Of a DNA stretch of 64,000 bases, positions 10,271 to 19,178 are shown in pieces. This stretch comes from Pseudoalteromonas luteoviolacea NCIMB 1944 (GTDB taxonomy: Bacteria > Pseudomonadota > Gammaproteobacteria > Enterobacterales > Alteromonadaceae), in the NCBI RefSeq assembly GCF_001625565.1, contig NZ_AUXS01000018.1, forward strand, positions 1 through 64,000. Reading direction: 5' to 3'. The notes beneath the pieces are model-generated. The model made no database searches. It had not been told where the DNA came from and worked only from the letters and a program-made list of their open reading frames with translations. A program made the position numbers and the translations under genes. Positions within the stretch are counted from its first letter, which is position 1; every line of letters begins with the position of its first letter.

Positions 10271-10888
10271 TCAAAACTTTTGCTCGGAACTTTCTATTAA
10301 ATTTTTCAGCCAAACACCTACTTTACAATCAATAACTAGATTGATTCTCGCTTCAGCTCCCAGGTTAGAAACACTGTGCTCTAAATCGGCATTGAGGTAC
10401 CAAACTTCACTACATTTCATAGGCACGATCCGATTGTTTACGACAAACTCAACCTGTTCTGCGCCGACGATTGGCACATGTATCCGCGCCTCTCCATATT
10501 CCATCGACAGACGGTGATCTCTGTGTGGCAGAATATGGCTGTCTGCCTCTAGACGCATTAACCTTACTGACTTAAGCGGGCATTTAAATTGTGCAAGGAA
10601 GCTTTTTAATGTGGGCAGCCGATCCATGATTGGTAAGGGACCAAATTGGGCGTTTTGTTCTTCAATTGAAAAGCACTGGAGGATCGGGTGTGCATTAGCG
10701 TGAGCTTGATTGGCGTAGAGTGGCAATACGTTCCAATGACCTGAAAATCCAGATGCGTTAACATGTGAGTACCAAGTTAGCTCATTTAATGTTAATACTT
10801 CGTCTTTCAACGCAGTAAAATCACAGTTTAAAGCGAGTTTGGCAAAAGCAATAGGGTTATCAATATGCTTACCTATATTGGTGCTCAT
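10271..10888 (-). CDS. Aspartyl/asparaginyl beta-hydroxylase domain protein
   Basis: 205 residues. The Fe(II)/2-oxoglutarate fold of PF05118 is recognisable: SVRLMRLEADSHILPHRDHRL supplies the first iron-binding His, RIHVPIVGAEQVEFVVN the following strand, and EVWYLNADLEHSVSNLGAEARINLVID the distal His and the 2-oxoglutarate-binding Arg. Enzymes of this family hydroxylate Asp or Asn side chains in proteins or peptides using oxygen and 2-oxoglutarate. The ATG follows the upstream gene's stop by five bases, so the genes are co-translated. Candidate substrates are the Asp/Asn-rich products of the same operon, in particular the giant repeat protein or the collar proteins; this is inference. Confidence 0.85.
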   Translation of the reverse strand: MSTNIGKHIDNPIAFAKLALNCDFTALKDEVLTLNELTWYSHVNASGFSGHWNVLPLYANQAHANAHPILQCFSIEEQNAQFGPLPIMDRLPTLKSFLAQFKCPLKSVRLMRLEADSHILPHRDHRLSMEYGEARIHVPIVGAEQVEFVVNNRIVPMKCSEVWYLNADLEHSVSNLGAEARINLVIDCKVGVWLKNLIESSEQKF

Positions 10889-10893
10889 TAAAA

Positions 10894-11601
10894 TTAGCCT
10901 ATAGATCGACCTGAAATATCGAACTTATAGACTGTGTCTGCAAATTTTCCACCAACCACTTCGATAAAATCATAACCGTCAACAGAGAGTAATTTAGGCT
11001 GCTTAGTCAAACTTGTTGGCGCGTAACTCATCAAATATACGCCCTGGCTGTCAAACTTCTTAATATCGTTGGAGTAGGTGTTGAGAATATGGACATGGCC
11101 AGCTTTGTCACAAGTTATCGATTTAATGCCACTAAGCTGATGTTTAAGTTCAACGCCAAACTCCCCAAAACTTCCGAGTATTTCTCCATTAAAGTCGAGC
11201 GTATATACGGTAAAAGCGGTTTCACCTATGACAAATACTCGCTGTCGCTTTTCATCAATCGTAAAATCCTTAACGTGTACCATTAATGGAATTTCACTTA
11301 TTTTTCTTCCGTGCTCGTCGTATATATCAATGCTGTTCGATGATTCAAATAAAATATAGGTTTTGTTTGAGTAACGCCTTGCTATCTGTGGCTTAAGCCT
11401 CACTTTGACGATTTTTTTTTGCGGGTTTTCAACTAAACTGGAGGGGTAATCTAGCTTACTTAGTGTTAATTCCTGCTCGCTCAATCGTTCAGTATATTTA
11501 TACTCAGAAGCCTTCGAATGAGCCACAAATGACTTTGAAGCCATCAACATACTAGTAGTGCCCAGCAGCACAGATGATTTGATAAATTCCCGGCGTTCCA
11601 T
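10894..11601 (-). CDS. Exported NHL-repeat / six-bladed propeller-like protein
   Basis: 235 residues, ATG with AAAGGAC upstream. The N-terminus MERREFIKSSVLLGTTSML carries a near-consensus twin-arginine-type signal (RREFIK) followed by a hydrophobic stretch, so export to the periplasm is likely. The rest shows repeated strands of NHL/6-bladed-propeller type: NSIDIYDEHGRKISE, FTVYTLDFNGEILGSFG, HILNTYSNDIKKFDSQG, YKFDISGRS. It is shorter than a full six-blade propeller. It is the first gene of the long minus-strand operon and faces the divergent kinase gene. A role as a periplasmic scaffold or binding protein for operon products is inferred only from position. Confidence 0.7.
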   Translation of the reverse strand: MERREFIKSSVLLGTTSMLMASKSFVAHSKASEYKYTERLSEQELTLSKLDYPSSLVENPQKKIVKVRLKPQIARRYSNKTYILFESSNSIDIYDEHGRKISEIPLMVHVKDFTIDEKRQRVFVIGETAFTVYTLDFNGEILGSFGEFGVELKHQLSGIKSITCDKAGHVHILNTYSNDIKKFDSQGVYLMSYAPTSLTKQPKLLSVDGYDFIEVVGGKFADTVYKFDISGRSIG

Positions 11602-12090
11602 TTTCTGTCCTTTGTTTGAACGGTAGATGAGATTATTACAGGATAACGAATAATAATAAATTACACGAAATTACATTATTGTAAATATTCGAGTTGATAA
11701 GCTCATACTTATGTCTAGAAACAGGCTACCCCTTTCAATTAGAGTCATAAATAATTACCACCAAAAACTAGATAGCTAGAACATTAACAAATCTTTTATT
11801 GCGAATTTTTATACTTCCCCCAGTTACACAATCCCCATTAACACAACAATAAAAATAAAAACATACAGCTGATGCGATTGGGAGGTGGGAAAAAAGAGCT
11901 TTAATCCCAAAAAACTGAATAAAAAATCAAGGCAAGCTTTTCTTACTAGGTAAAAAATCGTATGTATTATGGATGTGAAATTAATTATAACTTGTAATCG
12001 TAAACGACTAAAAAACGATGTAATATCTACAACTCAATTGCTGTACCAAACGTTTCTTGGCAAAAATAATTAACTCGAAGAATAAGCATA
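11602..12090. promoter_or_regulatory. Divergent intergenic region between the collar operon and the kinase operon
   Basis: 489 bases without a supported gene, strongly AT-rich. It must hold the promoter(s) of the minus-strand operon starting at 11601 and of the plus-strand kinase gene at 12091. I see no unambiguous -35/-10 pair. A small inverted element (ATTACATTATTGTAAAT, about 11671-11687) lies close to the minus-strand start and could be an operator. The spacing allows co-regulation of the two operons. Confidence 0.4.
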
Positions 12091-15000
12091 ATGTCATTAA
12101 CTCATTTTTCTGATCCGTATATAGAGAATAACTTTGAATCCTCCCACTATGAGCTGCTTCATAAGATTGGTGAAGGTGGTTTTGGTAAAGTATATAAAGC
12201 AAGAAACAAAAACACTGAGCAAACTGTTGCTATTAAATTTCTTGCCCTTGAACCTCATTTAGAAGAATCAAAAAAGAAACGCTATGTTGAACGATTCAAG
12301 CGAGAAACTGCGCTGAGTGGACAGCTAGAACACCCACATATTGTGCGACTTCTAGACAAAGGGCAAGTCAATGAACACCTTCTATATGGTGTTTTTGAGT
12401 ATATCGAAGGCCTGTCTTTACGTGAACACCTAATGCAAGAAGGTGCGCTAGATGCGGTTGATGCCACAGACATTATGCTGCAAGTGCTCGACGCGCTTAT
12501 TCATGCACACAAAAAAGGCATTATTCACCGAGATATCAAACCCGCCAATATCATGCTTACACAAGCAGGTGCAAAAACCCATGCCAAAATTCTAGACTTT
12601 GGTATCGGTACCTTGACGCAAGAAAACAGGCATCAAGATTTCTCGACAATTACTTTAACTCAAGAGACGATAGGCACTCCTTCTTACAGCGCGCCAGAGC
12701 AGTTAAGGGGAGAACCTGCTTCAGAAAAAACAGACTTATATGTTTGGGGTCTGGTCTTACTAGAATGCCTAACTGGCATGCCAGCGGTGACAGGTTCTAG
12801 TGTGGCCTCAATCTATCACAAACAGCTCAGTGATGTGCATATTCCCATCCCAAGTGCCTTGCTCGGCCACCCTTTGTCAGGGTTACTACGCAGAGTTTTA
12901 CAGAAAAACGCCACTGAACGTGTAATTTCCGGAAAAGAGATATTTTCTGAACTTCACACCATGAACGTCTCAAACTTGGTTGGTATCTTGGCCGATGTTC
13001 AAGCGCAACATGGATACGATGACCACACAGTTGTGCTGCGTAATGACGATCCTAATAGCCCAGTATCGCAAGACTATACAACACTCACGGAACGTAAGCA
13101 GATCACAGTACTGGCATTGCGTTTGAGCGCCAAAAAGCTGAACGAAAGCGCTAAAGATTTTGACGTCATTGATACCTTATTTAAGTCTCAACGCAACCAC
13201 TGTATCGATATTGCAACACGATTTGGGGCATATCATGTCGGTAATCTCGCCGATACGATGTTGTTTTATTTTGGTTACCCAGTAGCAAGTGACAATGATA
13301 CTCGACTAAGTGCTAGAACAGCGTTAGATGTGATCAGTGAACTAGGCAAACGTAATGCACTGATGCAAGAAGCGCACGGAGTGCAACTCAATGCTCATAT
13401 AGGTATACATTCGGGTATTTTCGTAACCTATGCCAACTCGGTACCTGAAGGCAACATAGCCAACACAGCTATGGACCTAGCTAGGCTGGCAGGGGAAAGA
13501 CAAATCCTCTGTTCCACAGAGTCTCGGGCTATTTTAGAGCCCTATAGTGACTTCGACTATTTTGACAATATCCAACTTGGTTTGTCTTTTGAGCAATTGT
13601 CCATATACAACTTAAAAGGCGAAAAGCGTATCGAAGCGTTTGGCTTTATGCGCGGTACCAAGAGTCATCATAAGTTAATTGGTCGACAACTGGAATTAGA
13701 CAAAACACTGTCAGTGATCAATGGCGAAAACAATACCCGTATCGCCCATATTTATGGTGAAGCTGGTATTGGGAAGTCTCGACTACTGCAAGAAGTTAGA
13801 GACAATGCGAGCAAATATCAACATTTGGTAGCTCAGTGTTTGCCTGAGCACCAAAACAGTGCTCTGTACCCAATTCTCAATTTAGTTAAATATCTATTCA
13901 ATACGGACAATCAGACGACAGACAAAATCACGCAGTTTTTCACTGATGTCTTGGCTGACTGTGGCCTGTCAGATTCAGAGATTAATGCCACTATACCCAT
14001 CTTAATGGTATGGCTCGCTATTGAATTGCCTGAAGATATGCAACCTTCTTCTCAATCACCTGACGAGCAAAAGCAGCTGCTTTTTGCAGGCTTAAGTGCG
14101 CTGTTATTATCTCGTCAATCCAGTATCAGTGAATTTAAGCTCTATATCATAGAAGACATTCATTGGTCAGACTCTATTACCTTGGAGTTTTTGCGTTATT
14201 TTGCCGCACAACTTCTAGACGGCAGCGTTATGATCAGCACTTCGAGGCAAGCCTGCCCAAGCAGCTTGCAAGACCTGACACTGTTAGAGATCGAGCTTAA
14301 TAAACTGACTGCACAAGCAACAACAGACTTTATTGAACAGCTATTCGACAGCAAAAATGTATCCGACAATGTACGTTCTGTGCTGGTAAAACGCACTGAT
14401 GGCATACCACTGTTTATCGAAGAGCTGGTAGATATGCTCAAAGAAAAACAGCTCGTTCACGAATCTGGTGGTGCCATCACATTTATCAGCCCAGATAGGC
14501 TAGAGCAAGTACCGAGCAGCTTACGTGAGTCATTGCAACAAAAGCTTGATAACCTAGTGCATGCCAAAGAAACCGCTCAGCTTGCCGCAACCATAGGTCG
14601 AGAGTTTGAATACGAACTGTTAGTTGCAACGTCTTCATTGAGCGAAGATCAAATTCAAAATGACTTAAACGAGCTACTTGAGCGAGAATTAATCGTTCAA
14701 CAAAGGCGAGTAAACAGTGACAGCTATGTATTTAAGCACGCCCTAGTCAGAGATGCAGCCTATGATAGTGCATCGGCGTCAACTAGAAAAAGCATGCATT
14801 TGAATATTGCCAGTAGAATGCGCATACTGCCTGACAATGCCTTAGAAGATATTGCCTTTCACTATGAAAAAGCACAAGACTATCAACAAGCCTATAAATT
14901 AAATACACAGGCTGGTAAACAAAAAAACAAAGTCGGACTGAACTTACTGTCGATCCCTTTATTTAAGCGTGCTATTGAGCAAATTCAACATCTCACCTCA

Positions 15001-16011
15001 AGTGAGCAAACCTCTTTAGACGAAATTGACTTACAATTTACGCTTTCAATGTCACTCGCTGCAACTGTTGGCTATGCACATACCTCCGTCAGACCACACA
15101 TTGAAAGAGCACTAGCCCTTTGTAATAACCTCAATGATCCACAACCTACACTCGACGTATTGTGGGGCATAGGTATTACCCAAGTTGTATGTGCCGATCA
15201 TCGAGAGGGCATAAAGACGGCTGATACGTTGTACCAAGGAGCCCTTAAAACGAACAACGTCAAATATATGGTTTCATCTTTGTTTATCAAAGGCACCATC
15301 CTTTGGGCTATGGGTCGTTTCAACCAGTCCCTTGCTGTTTACCGTCAATCTTTAGCGCTATATGATTACGAGCAGCATCATCAGCTATTTACTGACTACC
15401 CTTTTGAAGTTGGTATTTCCTCACATATGCTTCAGGCTTCAAATTGCTTACTGCTCGATGATTACGAATCGAGTGAACAACTGGTTGAAAAAGCGAATAC
15501 ATTGGCAATAAAACATGACGTACCATCATGTACCGTTCATGTATTAGCAAGGTCAGCTTATCACTACACGATTGTTAATGACCTGAGCAAAATTAAGCAT
15601 TATGCACAACAGTGCCTAGATATTTCGAAAGATTGCAACTTTACGTTGTGGCAAGCCTATGCCGAACTGCTATTAAGCTGGGTTGATATGAAATCTGAGC
15701 TACCCTTTTCGCTCGAGAATATGGCTCAAAACCTCCAAACATATGTGGAAACAGGCTCAGTCGGTCACTTATCTTGGCTAAAATCTCTGTACGCTGAAGC
15801 ACTCCTTCACAATTCAGATATTGATTTAGCACTCGACAACATCAATGAAGCCATTGCCTTGGCCTTTAAACAGAAAGATTACTTTTACCTGCCTGAAAGC
15901 TTTTTAATCAAAGACAAAATTCTCGCCGCACTTGGTAAACCGTCAAATTATGCCAACAAAGCGAAAAAATTGAGACAGCTACAACAGGTATTTGGCCGTC
16001 AAAGCCAATAA
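12091..16011 (+). CDS. Ser/Thr kinase - cyclase-like - AAA ATPase fusion (TOMM-system kinase/cyclase type)
   Basis: 1306 residues. The N-terminal protein kinase is complete: Gly-rich loop GEGGFGKV (27-34), Lys49 in AIK, HRDIKPAN (146-153) and DFG (169-171). At about 335-520 a class III nucleotide-cyclase-like domain follows (ITVLALRL, GNLADTMLFYFGYP, LNAHIGIHSG). The first metal-binding Asp expected in the opening strand is absent (VLALRL), so catalysis is doubtful. Then an AAA/STAND-type ATPase has Walker A GEAGIGKS (556-563) and Walker B LYIIEDIHW (684-692). The C-terminal 400 residues are helical TPR-like repeats. Length and order match the TIGR03903 TOMM-system kinase/cyclase proteins known from Burkholderia and Sorangium. 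Cytoplasmic, probably a signal-integrating regulator. A 25-base gap separates it from the next gene. Confidence 0.88.
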   Translation: MSLTHFSDPYIENNFESSHYELLHKIGEGGFGKVYKARNKNTEQTVAIKFLALEPHLEESKKKRYVERFKRETALSGQLEHPHIVRLLDKGQVNEHLLYGVFEYIEGLSLREHLMQEGALDAVDATDIMLQVLDALIHAHKKGIIHRDIKPANIMLTQAGAKTHAKILDFGIGTLTQENRHQDFSTITLTQETIGTPSYSAPEQLRGEPASEKTDLYVWGLVLLECLTGMPAVTGSSVASIYHKQLSDVHIPIPSALLGHPLSGLLRRVLQKNATERVISGKEIFSELHTMNVSNLVGILADVQAQHGYDDHTVVLRNDDPNSPVSQDYTTLTERKQITVLALRLSAKKLNESAKDFDVIDTLFKSQRNHCIDIATRFGAYHVGNLADTMLFYFGYPVASDNDTRLSARTALDVISELGKRNALMQEAHGVQLNAHIGIHSGIFVTYANSVPEGNIANTAMDLARLAGERQILCSTESRAILEPYSDFDYFDNIQLGLSFEQLSIYNLKGEKRIEAFGFMRGTKSHHKLIGRQLELDKTLSVINGENNTRIAHIYGEAGIGKSRLLQEVRDNASKYQHLVAQCLPEHQNSALYPILNLVKYLFNTDNQTTDKITQFFTDVLADCGLSDSEINATIPILMVWLAIELPEDMQPSSQSPDEQKQLLFAGLSALLLSRQSSISEFKLYIIEDIHWSDSITLEFLRYFAAQLLDGSVMISTSRQACPSSLQDLTLLEIELNKLTAQATTDFIEQLFDSKNVSDNVRSVLVKRTDGIPLFIEELVDMLKEKQLVHESGGAITFISPDRLEQVPSSLRESLQQKLDNLVHAKETAQLAATIGREFEYELLVATSSLSEDQIQNDLNELLERELIVQQRRVNSDSYVFKHALVRDAAYDSASASTRKSMHLNIASRMRILPDNALEDIAFHYEKAQDYQQAYKLNTQAGKQKNKVGLNLLSIPLFKRAIEQIQHLTSSEQTSLDEIDLQFTLSMSLAATVGYAHTSVRPHIERALALCNNLNDPQPTLDVLWGIGITQVVCADHREGIKTADTLYQGALKTNNVKYMVSSLFIKGTILWAMGRFNQSLAVYRQSLALYDYEQHHQLFTDYPFEVGISSHMLQASNCLLLDDYESSEQLVEKANTLAIKHDVPSCTVHVLARSAYHYTIVNDLSKIKHYAQQCLDISKDCNFTLWQAYAELLLSWVDMKSELPFSLENMAQNLQTYVETGSVGHLSWLKSLYAEALLHNSDIDLALDNINEAIALAFKQKDYFYLPESFLIKDKILAALGKPSNYANKAKKLRQLQQVFGRQSQ

Positions 16012-16036
16012 GCAAACATCAAGGGGCTTAATACAG

Positions 16037-17449
16037 ATGAAAACAATTCAATTAATGACCGTCACACTGCTGGGTTTGTGTGCGACAAACCTGCTTGCGT
16101 TTGATACAGCAAACAGCACAGCAGTGGCATCATCGGATATGCTGCCAACTACCGAGTGTGATTCTAGATCACTCAGTGAATATGCATTAAAACCATGCTA
16201 TCCAGCCACAATTGAAAATACACCCACAGATACATCGGCATCCCGTTTTGCATACAAGCAATTTTATGCCGTGAACTGGCCTTCCCAAAAAGGCAAAGTT
16301 GGCTTGCCTGATTTAGATGCAGACTATACCACTAGTTCAGACCACCTGCCGGTATGGCAAACTTGGCCACGCTTGCAAGATTTACAATTGAGCCAAAAGC
16401 AAAACGAGCAGCTCAGCTGGAACAGCCTAAACTACTTTATTCCAAAACAGTGCCAGAGTTTGGTTGAAAAAGACAAAAATGGTGACTCTGCACTTTCAAA
16501 ATTCGTCAAAAATAACCCAAATATTCCGGTCAATTCTAAAGTAGAGGCACTATTTGATATCACCGACGCACACGGTGACGTATTATACGATATCAATAAC
16601 AAACCCGTGTTCTATCAAATTTACTTAAACGAGCAATCTTGGCAATTCCTATCTCAACCAAACCCTGCCAAGCCTTATGATTTCGCGATAGGAAATTACG
16701 ATAATACGCAAAGAGGGGCAATGTTCCTTAAAGCATCTTGGATGCTACTTGATAAAACACAAGTTGCAGATTTTCATAGCAGTGTCGCATTAGTTGTCGA
16801 TCCGACGTCTAAGGCGTGCTCTATAGAAGTGGTAGGTTTAGCTGGCTTGCACATTGTCAATAAATCGATCCCAAGCCAATATACTGAGATCGATGGAAAC
16901 CGTGTAAATAACTGGTCATGGTCTACCTATGAACATACAAATAACGCCCCTAAAACCAGTGATTTGAAGCTTTCTGAGACTAAGCAATCTTGGAACTTAT
17001 TCAATATCGATTTAACCAACAAAGAAACATTTAACGCGCTTGAGAAAACATGTAAAAACAACAGCGAGTGGGATTTTTCTCAAACCAACTGTGAAATAAA
17101 CAGCCCATCACCGGACAGCACAACTTCTCAAATCGTAAACACACTAGAGTTGCCAAGAGAAATAGCCAGCCAAAAGCAAGTTTACAATGATCAAGCGCAT
17201 AAGCGATTGAAAAAGTATAACTCTAATTTTATCAATTACGAGCTGGTCGCAAGCCAATGGCTAAAAGATAAAGTTATGTCACCAACTAACTTATCTAACA
17301 CCACTATGGAATCTTTCTTCCAAGAAGAGAATTGCTCTGCTTGTCACAGTGATGCTGCTGAACAAGACTTTATGTTTTTAAATGATAGTAAACTGAAATC
17401 GTTGCCCGACTGGATCCAATTGTCTGGTGACGCCAAACTATTTAATTAG
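16037..17449 (+). CDS. Exported protein with one C-terminal heme-c motif
   Basis: 470 residues from ATG 16037, selected because AAGGGG lies ten bases upstream and because it places the signal peptide (MKTIQLMTVTLLGLCATNLLA) at the N-terminus. The protein carries conserved-looking blocks FAYKQFYAVNWPSQ, GAMFLKASWMLL and GLAGLHIVNKS followed by NWSWSTYEHTNNAP. These resemble a family of cytochrome-c-like periplasmic proteins I recall. A single CXXCH (CSACH) lies about 35 residues from the C-terminus, so one covalently bound heme is likely. A redox function is possible but no partner enzyme is visible here. It is between the kinase fusion and the 239-residue orphan (9-base gap), clearly one operon. 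Confidence 0.72.
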   Translation: MKTIQLMTVTLLGLCATNLLAFDTANSTAVASSDMLPTTECDSRSLSEYALKPCYPATIENTPTDTSASRFAYKQFYAVNWPSQKGKVGLPDLDADYTTSSDHLPVWQTWPRLQDLQLSQKQNEQLSWNSLNYFIPKQCQSLVEKDKNGDSALSKFVKNNPNIPVNSKVEALFDITDAHGDVLYDINNKPVFYQIYLNEQSWQFLSQPNPAKPYDFAIGNYDNTQRGAMFLKASWMLLDKTQVADFHSSVALVVDPTSKACSIEVVGLAGLHIVNKSIPSQYTEIDGNRVNNWSWSTYEHTNNAPKTSDLKLSETKQSWNLFNIDLTNKETFNALEKTCKNNSEWDFSQTNCEINSPSPDSTTSQIVNTLELPREIASQKQVYNDQAHKRLKKYNSNFINYELVASQWLKDKVMSPTNLSNTTMESFFQEENCSACHSDAAEQDFMFLNDSKLKSLPDWIQLSGDAKLFN

Positions 17450-17458
17450 GATACAAAA

Positions 17459-18178
17459 ATGACTCAAGAAGCTTTAACTGAAGAAAAAATGTCTGCACTA
17501 CTGGCTATTAAAGACCGTTTTAGTTGTCTAGAAATGCAAAAGAACATGATCGTAAGAACCGATCTACGTATTGCGACTTCAAACTTATACCCACAGTTAA
17601 GCGCGAAGCCAGCTCTAAAACTATTGCTAGCGAATATTTACTATATTCCGAGTAGTAATGTGGCTTTAACTGATGAGAACACAGTGACCAACTTCTTCGA
17701 ATCAAACGGTGTTCCGATCGACAGCGAAACAAGCGTTGTAATGAGTGAAGACTTTGCAAACTATATTGTTGAAGGCAGTGCACAACAAGATTCGAACGAT
17801 GTAATTTCACTGGTACTTGCAAACGTTGGCTACCGTTGTGCATTTTCGGACCTTACAGATTTAGAGGCGAACGAAAACTTTGATTCTTTAGATGCTGACG
17901 CGCCGGTTCTTGCTGATGTTGAAGAACAAGCACGTATTGGTATTTTGGTATGGCAAATTGCTATGAACAGTGCACTGCGCACTGAAGTAATCAACCTGAT
18001 TGCTGAAGGAAACGAAGCGGCACTTACAGACAAGCTAGTATCAATTAAACTTGAAAATGACTATGGTTTTGTTGCTCAAAGCACAGCTGAAACAATTTCA
18101 AACGGATTGGTCGTTAAAAAAGATATTAAGTTTGTTGCAAGCTACATTGGTAAAAACATGTATAAAGCAACTTGGTAA
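17459..18178 (+). CDS. Orphan acidic 239-residue protein of the kinase operon
   Basis: 239 residues, ATG with TTAGGA eight bases upstream. I do not recognise the family. It is acidic, has no signal peptide or membrane segment, and contains two Cys (FSCLEMQ, YRCAF). The N-terminus (EEKMSALLAIKDRFSCLEMQ) is helical. A segment near residues 160-195 (ARIGILVWQIAMNSALR, then AEGNEAALTDKL) loosely recalls nitrile-hydratase-like leader helices of RiPP precursors. There is no obvious Cys/Ser/Thr-rich core, and the C-terminus is KNMYKATW. It could be an effector, a substrate of the kinase, or a large precursor. Its only supportable trait is co-transcription with the kinase fusion and the heme-c protein. 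Confidence 0.75.
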   Translation: MTQEALTEEKMSALLAIKDRFSCLEMQKNMIVRTDLRIATSNLYPQLSAKPALKLLLANIYYIPSSNVALTDENTVTNFFESNGVPIDSETSVVMSEDFANYIVEGSAQQDSNDVISLVLANVGYRCAFSDLTDLEANENFDSLDADAPVLADVEEQARIGILVWQIAMNSALRTEVINLIAEGNEAALTDKLVSIKLENDYGFVAQSTAETISNGLVVKKDIKFVASYIGKNMYKATW

Positions 18179-18572
18179 TCCCCCCTTTTTTCTGAGTGCA
18201 AACTACAGCTTTTGCGCTCTGAGAACAAGGTGACTTGATTGCTCAGCGATCCAGCCATGCATCACAGATGGTTTAGGCTAATTCTAGTGAATGTTGGATC
18301 GCTTTAACTCAGGACAAAAAATTGTCTTTTGCAAGGCTACTCATTACCCAGCTCCCCACTAAAACACCTATAAGCACACCTTTATTTCAATGTTTTGCAA
18401 CCAATTTCAAACCACTCAACACGGAATCTGCCAAAGCGTGCCAAAGGACTAGAAGCACAATGTAAACTAATTTCGCCTAGCAATAAAACTTGTGTACTTA
18501 ATTTCAGTTTTCTCTCCTTTTATTCAAAGATATATGCCAAAATATGCCCCAATACGCATAAAAGGATTATGT
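18179..18572. other. Intergenic region with inverted repeats
   Basis: 394 bases without a supported gene. An imperfect stem (TCTGAGTGCAAA with TTTTGCGCTCTGA, 18193-18221) lies just after the 239-residue gene. A perfect 9-base inverted repeat AGCGATCCA / TGGATCGCT (18245-18253 and 18295-18303) encloses 41 bases. Neither is followed by a T tract, so neither is a classical intrinsic terminator. The right part must contain the promoter of the beta-barrel gene; its Shine-Dalgarno is AAAGGA at 18561. Confidence 0.4.
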
Positions 18573-19178
18573 ATGAAAAATATATTCTGCCTCATTACCT
18601 CTATCGGTTTATTAAGTTCAGCTCAATTCGCACAAGCTGCGGATACAGGCTTTGGAGTATCTATCTTCGGAGGGCACTCTATCAATCACGACTTAACAAC
18701 CAGTAAAGACCTCACAATCGACCTTGAAGACAACAGTCACTTTGGTATATCTGTCGATAGACTCGTCAACCGAACACGTTATGGCATGTATTACAGTTTC
18801 AATGAAACTGAATTTGCTGATAACGCCATCGCAAAAGTTGACATGGAGTACTTATTGTTCCAAAGCGCTATCGAACTTCCTATCAATGACAGTTTATCAA
18901 GCTATGTCGGTGCACAGATTGGTGTAAACCGTATCACGCCAAACTTTGCCGAAGCGGATGAGTTTTTTGCATCAGGTTTATTCACTGGCATTGATTATCA
19001 TATTGGTGCTGGTTTCCACGCCTTTACCGAGCTTAGATGGATGGCAACCATTGTAAAAAATACTTCTCAAGTTGTCTGCGACGATGACCCAAATACACAA
19101 GACAATTGTATTTGGCACTTTGATGGTGACGTACTAAGTCAGTTCCAATTTAGTGCTGGTCTAAATTACCGTTTTTAG
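18573..19178 (+). CDS. Outer-membrane beta-barrel protein
   Basis: 201 residues from ATG 18573 (AAAGGA seven bases upstream), which gives a clean signal peptide ending AQFAQAADTG. Alternating amphipathic strands (GFGVSIFGGH, HFGISVDRL, YGMYYSFNE, SSYVGAQIGVN, YHIGAGFHAFTELRWMA) and a terminal aromatic residue in SAGLNYRF are typical of small 8-stranded outer-membrane barrels. A Cys-containing loop (VVCDDDPNTQDNC) probably forms a disulfide. The specific role is unknown. Its last 18 bases overlap the 3' end of the convergent LysR gene. Confidence 0.8.
   Translation: MKNIFCLITSIGLLSSAQFAQAADTGFGVSIFGGHSINHDLTTSKDLTIDLEDNSHFGISVDRLVNRTRYGMYYSFNETEFADNAIAKVDMEYLLFQSAIELPINDSLSSYVGAQIGVNRITPNFAEADEFFASGLFTGIDYHIGAGFHAFTELRWMATIVKNTSQVVCDDDPNTQDNCIWHFDGDVLSQFQFSAGLNYRF

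Noticed and set aside
12091..18178. Complete TOMM (microcin) biosynthesis cluster
   Set aside because: The kinase/cyclase architecture fits, but no YcaO cyclodehydratase, dehydrogenase or precursor peptide with a Cys/Ser/Thr-rich core is seen in the window.
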